NCBI GenBank assembly: GCA_947458675.1
Contig: CANHAW010000025.1
Location: forward strand, 1 to 11,639
Reading direction: 5' to 3'
Length of the DNA stretch: 11,639 bases
Source: Beijerinckiaceae bacterium
GTDB lineage: Bacteria; Pseudomonadota; Alphaproteobacteria; Rhizobiales; Beijerinckiaceae
Shown: positions 7,981-11,639 of the stretch, piece by piece
Layout of the letters: each line of letters starts with the position of its first letter
Position numbering within the stretch: the first letter of the stretch is position 1
Translations under genes and position numbers: made by a program
The notes under the pieces: model-generated
What the model saw: the letters and a program-made list of their open reading frames with translations, nothing else
Databases searched by the model: none
What the model was told of the DNA's origin: nothing

Positions 7981-8006
7981 AACGCAGCATCCAAGCCAAG
8001 GTTTCC
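7981..8006 (-). promoter_or_regulatory. Candidate EcfG-type (general stress) promoter of prkA-yeaH-spoVR
   Basis: On the minus strand GGAAA (8006-8002) is followed after exactly 17 bases by CGTT (7984-7981). The known alphaproteobacterial EcfG consensus is GGAAC-N16-17-CGTT, so one base of the -35 element differs. Transcription would start near 7974, giving a leader of about 65 bases before the prkA ATG. Position, orientation and gene function all agree, but such a short motif can arise by chance. The rest of 7910-8132 holds no gene that I can support. Confidence 0.42.
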
Positions 8007-8132
8007 GTTGCTCGCTGCATGCGAACGCAACATGAGTATCAATTCACAAATGGCAGGATGGTGGCGACGACGGTCCCGATAATCGGCAGCGCATGCGTCG
8101 CAGCAGAAGTCTTCGGGCTCCCTGCAGGCCGC

Positions 8133-8164
8133 AAGAAAAACCCGCTCCCCCGAAGAGGAGCGGG
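8133..8164 (-). terminator. Intrinsic terminator, minus strand
   Basis: An 8-bp GC stem (CCCGCTCC at 8141-8148 with GGAGCGGG at 8157-8164) closes an 8-base loop. On the minus strand it is followed by TTTTTCTT (8140-8133). On the plus strand only CAAGTC follows, so the direction is clear. It ends a transcript coming from higher coordinates: either the small secreted-protein gene (stop at 8355, giving a 3' UTR of about 190 bases) or a small RNA of its own. It also shields the prkA promoter from read-through. Confidence 0.85.
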
Positions 8165-8354
8165 CAAGTCAGGGAGGAAACGCCCAAAGGGGCGAGCCGC
8201 CGGACGAGCTTCCAGAAAGTCCGGCAGGTGATGAGTGCTGAGCAAAAGACGAGCCAATTGGGCGGGCGGGGGATTTGCGGGCCGCACGTGCCCGTCCCGC
8301 CTGCAGGGCGGGCACAGATTGGCCATAGCTTGGGCAATCAGGCGATTTTGACGC
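8165..8354 (-). ncRNA. Hairpin-rich non-coding stretch: long 3' UTR or candidate small RNA
   Basis: No protein gene is supported here, yet the stretch carries several inverted repeats in series before the minus-strand terminator. One is CGCCC/GGGCG (8181-8185 with 8190-8194, loop AAAG). A second is GCCGGAC/GTCCGGC (8199-8205 with 8219-8225, 13-base loop). A third is GTGCCCG plus CCC against GGG plus CGGGCAC (8288-8298 with 8306-8315, one bulged T). The simplest reading is a structured 3' UTR of the small gene at 8355-8660. A separate or 3'-UTR-derived small RNA is equally possible. I could not match it to RNase P RNA, tmRNA, SRP RNA or 6S RNA by eye, and I see no separate promoter. Confidence 0.3.
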
Positions 8355-8660
8355 CTAACAGCGCGGATCCATTCGATAGGCCGGATCACGCCGGCAGACG
8401 AAAGAACCAACGGCTACAGCACTGGAGCTGAAATAGCCCGGCGCATATTGCCCCCAGCCATGGCGATGGGCCCAGGCGGCCCGTGTCGGCCCACCATAAT
8501 GGTGCCCGACATAAGCCGGGCCCGGCCCGTAATGAACGCCCCACCCCGGCCCGTGGCCATATCCGTGATGGCGCCCGACATGGGCCGGATCGGCCGCAAG
8601 GCCGGTCGCTGGCAGAATGGCCAAGGCTGCGAGCAACCCCATTGCTGGATTCATCCTCAT
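8355..8660 (-). CDS. Small secreted Gly/His/Tyr-rich protein
   Basis: This is a protein of about 101 residues of unknown function. The N-terminus ([22 protein letters not shown] then ADP) is a Sec signal peptide with a likely cut after GLA, so the mature part of about 75-80 residues would be exported. The mature region is rich in Gly, His and Tyr (for example [15 protein letters not shown] and YVGHHYGGP) and ends in a Cys-containing, Arg-rich tail ([14 protein letters not shown]). Short exported proteins of this style are common in Hyphomicrobiales; the histidines might bind metal, but that is a guess. GGAGGAGG at 8665-8672 touches the ATG at 8663 too closely. The ATG at 8660 (6 bases from GGAGG) or at 8654 is therefore preferred. 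It is transcribed divergently from ilvD. Signal peptide, strong ribosome site and downstream terminator all support a real gene. Confidence 0.7.
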   Translation of the reverse strand: MRMNPAMGLLAALAILPATGLAADPAHVGRHHGYGHGPGWGVHYGPGPAYVGHHYGGPTRAAWAHRHGWGQYAPGYFSSSAVAVGSFVCRRDPAYRMDPRC

Positions 8661-8735
8661 CATGCCTCCTCCAACCAGCCCGAAGGTTCAAACCGGCGGG
8701 AGGGATGAGAGTTCACGCCATCACGCGCGTGCGTT

Positions 8736-8764
8736 TTGACCTTGTCGGGATCGTCCTTTATCTC
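8736..8764 (+). promoter_or_regulatory. Candidate housekeeping promoter of ilvD
   Basis: TTGACC (8736-8741) and TATCTC (8759-8764) are separated by 17 bases; the -35 fits well and the -10 moderately. Transcription would start near 8771, about 57 bases before the ilvD ATG. If it is right, the in-frame upstream ATG at 8705 is not transcribed, which supports the start at 8828. Confidence 0.4.
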
Positions 8765-8827
8765 TCCTCGACCGGCCGGGGCGCCAGCAAAGCGCCTCCC
8801 GCCTTTTCGCTGAATCCGGTGAGCTCC

Positions 8828-10672
8828 ATGCCTGTTTATCGTTCCCGCACCACCACCCATGGCCGCAATATGGCCGGAGCGCGCGGCCTCTGGCGCGCCA
8901 CCGGCATGAAGGATGAAGATTTCGGCAAGCCGATCATTGCGGTGGCCAATAGCTTCACCCAATTCGTGCCCGGCCACGTTCATCTGAAGGATCTGGGCCA
9001 GCTGGTTGCCCGCGAGATCGAAAAGGCGGGCGGTGTCGCCAAGGAATTCAATACGATTGCGGTGGACGACGGCATCGCCATGGGCCATGGCGGCATGCTC
9101 TACAGCCTGCCCTCGCGCGAAGTGATCGCCGATGCGGTCGAATATATGGCCAATGCCCATTGCGCCGACGCTCTCGTCTGCATTTCCAATTGCGACAAGA
9201 TCACGCCCGGCATGCTGATGGCCGCCATGCGCCTCAATATTCCGGCCGTTTTCGTGTCGGGCGGCCCGATGGAAGCCGGCAAATATATCCACGAAGGCGC
9301 CACCAAAAAGATCGACCTGATCGATGCCATGGTCGCCGCCGCCGACGACAAATATTCGGACGCCGAAGTCGAGACCATCGAGCGCTCGGCCTGCCCGACC
9401 TGCGGCTCCTGCTCGGGCATGTTCACCGCCAATTCGATGAATTGCCTCACTGAGGCGCTTGGCCTGTCATTGCCCGGCAATGGCACGACGCTCGCCACCC
9501 ATGCCGACCGCAAGCGTCTCTTTATCGAGGCGGGGCATCTCATTGTCGATATTGCGCGTCGCTATTACGAGCAGAATGACGAGAGCGTCCTGCCGCGCAA
9601 TGTTGCGAATTTCAAGGCGTTTGAAAACGCCATGACGCTCGACATTTCCATGGGCGGCTCAACCAACACCGTGCTGCACATCCTTGCCGCCGCTTACGAG
9701 GGCGGCATCGACTTCACGATGGAGGACATCGACCGCCTGTCGCGCAAGGTGCCGGTGCTCTGCAAAGTTGCGCCCGCCATTGCCGATGTGCATATTGAAG
9801 ACGTGCATCGCGCCGGCGGCATTATGTCGATCCTCGGCCAGCTCGACAAAGCAGGCCTTCTGCACACCGACACGCCGACCGTCCATGCGCCGACCATGGC
9901 CGATGCGCTCAACCGCTGGGATATCAGCCGCTCCGACGCCGAAAGCGTGCGCAAATTCTACCTGGCGGCACCCGGCGGCGTGCCGACGCAGACAGCCTTC
10001 AGCCAGGACCGTCGCTGGGACGATCTCGACACCGACCGCGCCAAGGGCGTCATCCGCGACGCCGACCACGCCTTCTCGAAGGACGGCGGCCTTGCCGTGC
10101 TGAGCGGCAATATCGCGCTCGATGGCTGCATCGTGAAAACGGCGGGCGTGGACGAAAGCATTCATATCTTCTCCGGCCCGGCCCGCGTGTTTGAAAGCCA
10201 GGACGAGGCGGTGGACGCCATTCTGCGCGGCAAGATCAAGGCGGGCGATGTCGTCGTCATCCGCTATGAAGGCCCGCGTGGCGGTCCGGGCATGCAGGAA
10301 ATGCTCTACCCGACGAGCTACATCAAATCGAAGGGACTGGGCAAAGCCTGCGCGCTGATCACCGATGGCCGCTTTTCGGGCGGCACGTCCGGCCTGTCCA
10401 TCGGCCATATGTCGCCGGAAGCGGCGGAAGGTGGCGCTATCGGTCTGATCGAGGAAGGCGACCGCATCGAGATCAACATCCCGAAGCGCTCAATCCAGCT
10501 CGCGATCAGCGACGAGGAACTCGCCCGCCGCCGCGCCGCCATGGAGGCACTCGGCAAACAGGCGTGGAAGCCGAAGGCGCGCGAGCGTCAGGTCTCGACT
10601 GCGCTGCGCGCCTATGCAGCCCATACCACAAGCGCCGCACGCGGCGCTGTGCGCGTCGTGCCGGAAGAATAA
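8828..10672 (+). CDS. ilvD: Dihydroxy-acid dehydratase
   Basis: IlvD dehydrates 2,3-dihydroxyisovalerate and 2,3-dihydroxy-3-methylvalerate to the 2-oxo acids, the penultimate step of valine and isoleucine synthesis in the cytoplasm. The 614-residue protein is close to E. coli IlvD (616) over its full length. The iron-sulfur and metal-binding segments are NCDKITPGM (Cys122, Asp123, and Lys124, the usual carbamylated lysine) and [19 protein letters not shown] (Cys189, Cys192, Cys195). The N-terminal [10 protein letters not shown] has Gly49 where [2Fe-2S] enzymes have a Cys, which points to the oxygen-sensitive [4Fe-4S] E. coli type. Other family blocks are [20 protein letters not shown] and [15 protein letters not shown]. 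The frame is open far upstream (to 8483), but homologues begin with [20 protein letters not shown], so ATG 8828 is chosen; GTG 8819 is possible. The Shine-Dalgarno is weak. It stands alone, followed by its own terminator. Confidence 0.97.
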   Translation: MPVYRSRTTTHGRNMAGARGLWRATGMKDEDFGKPIIAVANSFTQFVPGHVHLKDLGQLVAREIEKAGGVAKEFNTIAVDDGIAMGHGGMLYSLPSREVIADAVEYMANAHCADALVCISNCDKITPGMLMAAMRLNIPAVFVSGGPMEAGKYIHEGATKKIDLIDAMVAAADDKYSDAEVETIERSACPTCGSCSGMFTANSMNCLTEALGLSLPGNGTTLATHADRKRLFIEAGHLIVDIARRYYEQNDESVLPRNVANFKAFENAMTLDISMGGSTNTVLHILAAAYEGGIDFTMEDIDRLSRKVPVLCKVAPAIADVHIEDVHRAGGIMSILGQLDKAGLLHTDTPTVHAPTMADALNRWDISRSDAESVRKFYLAAPGGVPTQTAFSQDRRWDDLDTDRAKGVIRDADHAFSKDGGLAVLSGNIALDGCIVKTAGVDESIHIFSGPARVFESQDEAVDAILRGKIKAGDVVVIRYEGPRGGPGMQEMLYPTSYIKSKGLGKACALITDGRFSGGTSGLSIGHMSPEAAEGGAIGLIEEGDRIEINIPKRSIQLAISDEELARRRAAMEALGKQAWKPKARERQVSTALRAYAAHTTSAARGAVRVVPEE

Positions 10673-10676
10673 AATG

Positions 10677-10699
10677 ACGGCGCCTTACGGCGCCGTTTT
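10677..10699 (+). terminator. Intrinsic terminator of ilvD
   Basis: An 8-bp stem (ACGGCGCC at 10677-10684 with GGCGCCGT at 10689-10696) closes the loop TTAC and runs into TTTT (10696-10699). It begins 5 bases after the ilvD stop codon. Confidence 0.85.
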
Positions 10700-10709
10700 C
10701 ATATAGCCT

Positions 10710-10795
10710 CGCCATTGCGAGGAGCGCGGCGACGCGGCAATCTATTCTGGCCTCATGTGAGGCCTCTGGATTGCTTCGCGCCGCTCGCAATGACG
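10710..10795. repeat. Nested palindromic intergenic repeat (ATTGCGAGGAGC type)
   Basis: The outer arms (CGCCATTGCGAG... from 10710, and ...CTCGCAATGACG ending at 10795) are imperfect inverted copies of about 30 bases, each including GCAATC/GATTGC. They enclose a second perfect palindrome, GGCCTCA-TG-TGAGGCC (10749-10764). Sequences of this type (ATTGCGAGGAGC ... GCAATCC) are scattered as intergenic repeats in many alphaproteobacterial genomes, which I recall rather than searched. It lies between the ilvD terminator and the MFS gene, ending 32 bases before its start, so a transcript begun upstream of it would carry a large hairpin. Confidence 0.75.
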
Positions 10796-10827
10796 CCGAC
10801 GACAACAAAAACAAAGGGCGAAGGCTC

Positions 10828-11639
10828 ATGACAATTCGCATTCCCGCCCTCATCAAGCGCAATATGGCTCTGTTTGCGCTGTCGCAATCCTTCACGGGCG
10901 CGGGGATGCAATTCATTTACGGACTTGGGCCGCTGATGATTGTCAGCGTCAGCGGCTCGGCCGATCTGGCTGGCCTGTCTGTTGCGCTGATCGGGCTTTC
11001 GCGTTTTCTGATTTCCTATCCGATCGGCAAGATCACCGATCATTACGGCCGCAAACGCGGCATTCTTCTTGGCCTTGCGCTCGCCATGGTCGGCACGCTG
11101 ATCATCGGCTTTGCCCAGGACATTCGCAATCTGGCGCTCGTCATTTTCGGCATCCTCGCCTTTGGCATGGGCATGAATGCGGCCCAGCAGATGCGCGTCG
11201 GTGCAACCGACATGGTGCCATCGCGACTGCGCGGCGAAGCACTCGGCTATATTGCGCTGGGCACTTTTGCAGGCCTCATTCTCAGCCCGGCTGTGGTCAA
11301 TCTGTCAGAGCGTATTGCTGCTAATGGGCGCTGGGATCCGCTCGTTCTGCCCTGGTACATGATGCCGGTGGTGATCGTGATCGGTGCTGTTCTTGTTTAC
11401 TTTGTACGCCCCGATTCGAAAGAGATCGGGATGAATCTCGCCCATTATTATCCCGGCTATGTCGAGCCGACCCATGCGGCGGGCAAAGCCGGCGATTTCT
11501 CCACCAAAAGCCTCATGCGCCATGTGCCGACGCGCCTCGCCATCGTCACCAACAGTGCGGCTCAGGGAAATATGTCCATCGTTATGGTGCTGACATCGCT
11601 CGTCCTGCACCATCACGGCCATTCGCTGACCGCCATTGC
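10828..11639 (+). CDS. MFS transporter, 3'-truncated by window end
   Basis: The frame opens at ATG 10828 and stays open to the last base (270 complete codons), so the C-terminal half lies outside the window. It encodes the first part of a major facilitator superfamily permease in the inner membrane. Hydrophobic segments lie at about residues 13-41, 48-66, 79-96, 101-120, 136-158 and 174-193, giving the N-terminal six-helix bundle. A long cytoplasmic loop (about 194-235) leads into the next helix. Between helices 2 and 3 is a perfect MFS motif A, GKITDHYGRKRG (67-78). AAGGG at 10814-10818 lies 9 bases before the ATG. The substrate cannot be predicted. It follows the ilvD terminator and a palindromic repeat, so it is probably a separate transcript. 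Confidence 0.9.
   Translation, partial: MTIRIPALIKRNMALFALSQSFTGAGMQFIYGLGPLMIVSVSGSADLAGLSVALIGLSRFLISYPIGKITDHYGRKRGILLGLALAMVGTLIIGFAQDIRNLALVIFGILAFGMGMNAAQQMRVGATDMVPSRLRGEALGYIALGTFAGLILSPAVVNLSERIAANGRWDPLVLPWYMMPVVIVIGAVLVYFVRPDSKEIGMNLAHYYPGYVEPTHAAGKAGDFSTKSLMRHVPTRLAIVTNSAAQGNMSIVMVLTSLVLHHHGHSLTAI

Noticed and set aside
7976..7981. A perfect TTGACA on the plus strand upstream of prkA.
   Set aside because: There is no fitting -10 element 16-18 bases further on, and no plus-strand gene follows until ilvD.
8007..8031. Imperfect dyad GTTGC...GCATGC...GCAAC just upstream of the candidate prkA -35 element.
   Set aside because: Only 5 outer base pairs and a short centre match; it is too weak to call an operator.
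8165..8354. RNase P RNA, tmRNA, SRP RNA or 6S RNA in the hairpin-rich stretch.
   Set aside because: The conserved sequence blocks of these RNAs that I know are not present on either strand.
8039..8431. Overlapping open frames on both strands (8039-8410 minus, 8093-8431 plus) between prkA and the small secreted gene.
   Set aside because: They cross the strong minus-strand terminator and the hairpin series, have no good ribosome site, and the products are Pro/Arg-rich with no domain.
8483..8827. An N-terminal extension of IlvD starting at 8483 or 8705.
   Set aside because: The extension is antisense to the small secreted gene, is unlike any IlvD N-terminus, and would begin upstream of the likely promoter. 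The family start [10 protein letters not shown] is at 8828.
9659..10408. 249-codon open frame on the minus strand inside ilvD, with an Ala/His/Arg-rich product.
   Set aside because: It mirrors the codon bias of ilvD, has no motif and no ribosome site that I could support.

Overview
The window looks like a chromosomal segment of an alphaproteobacterium, most likely of the order Hyphomicrobiales (Rhizobiales), perhaps near Beijerinckiaceae. This rests on the moderately high GC content, the style of the proteins, a general-stress-type promoter motif and a dispersed palindromic repeat of the ATTGCGAGGAGC type. The placement is a judgement from protein style, not a computed one. I see no tRNA, rRNA, CRISPR array, insertion sequence or phage gene.

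Layout. Positions 1-1860 (+) hold the 3' part of a molybdopterin-binding large subunit of the xanthine dehydrogenase / CoxL superfamily. A gap with a 15-bp hairpin follows, then 2015-3121 (+), a PhaC-like alpha/beta hydrolase with a cysteine nucleophile. Converging on it with only 10 bases between stop codons is a tight minus-strand operon read from 7909 down to 3132: prkA (AAA+/serine kinase, yeaG-like), yeaH (DUF444, VWA-type MIDAS) and spoVR (ycgB-like). prkA and yeaH are 12 bases apart; yeaH and spoVR overlap by 4 bases (ATGA). Upstream of prkA is a candidate promoter, GGAAA-N17-CGTT, close to the EcfG general-stress consensus of alphaproteobacteria. From about 8133 to 8354 lies a non-coding, hairpin-rich stretch ending in a strong minus-strand intrinsic terminator. 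It is either the long 3' UTR of a small secreted Gly/His/Tyr-rich protein (8355-8660, -) or a separate small RNA. Divergent from that small gene is ilvD (8828-10672, +), with its own terminator, then a nested palindromic repeat, then the 5' part of an MFS transporter (10828 to the window end, +).

How the genes fit together. The prkA-yeaH-spoVR block is the functional core. It is a conserved but poorly understood trio: an ATP-binding kinase/AAA+ protein, a metal-site adaptor-like protein, and a SpoVR protein, in an organism that shows no sign of sporulating. In enterobacteria the homologues belong to the stationary-phase / nitrogen-stress response, so an EcfG-like promoter here would be the alphaproteobacterial equivalent of that control. 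The flanking genes (molybdenum hydroxylase, PhaC-like enzyme, branched-chain amino acid synthesis, MFS transporter) look like separate transcription units with ordinary metabolic roles.

I did not find a clearly new defence or mobile system. The best candidates for something undescribed are the mechanism of the prkA-yeaH-spoVR trio, the structured RNA region at 8133-8354, and the PhaC-like enzyme that has no visible partner.
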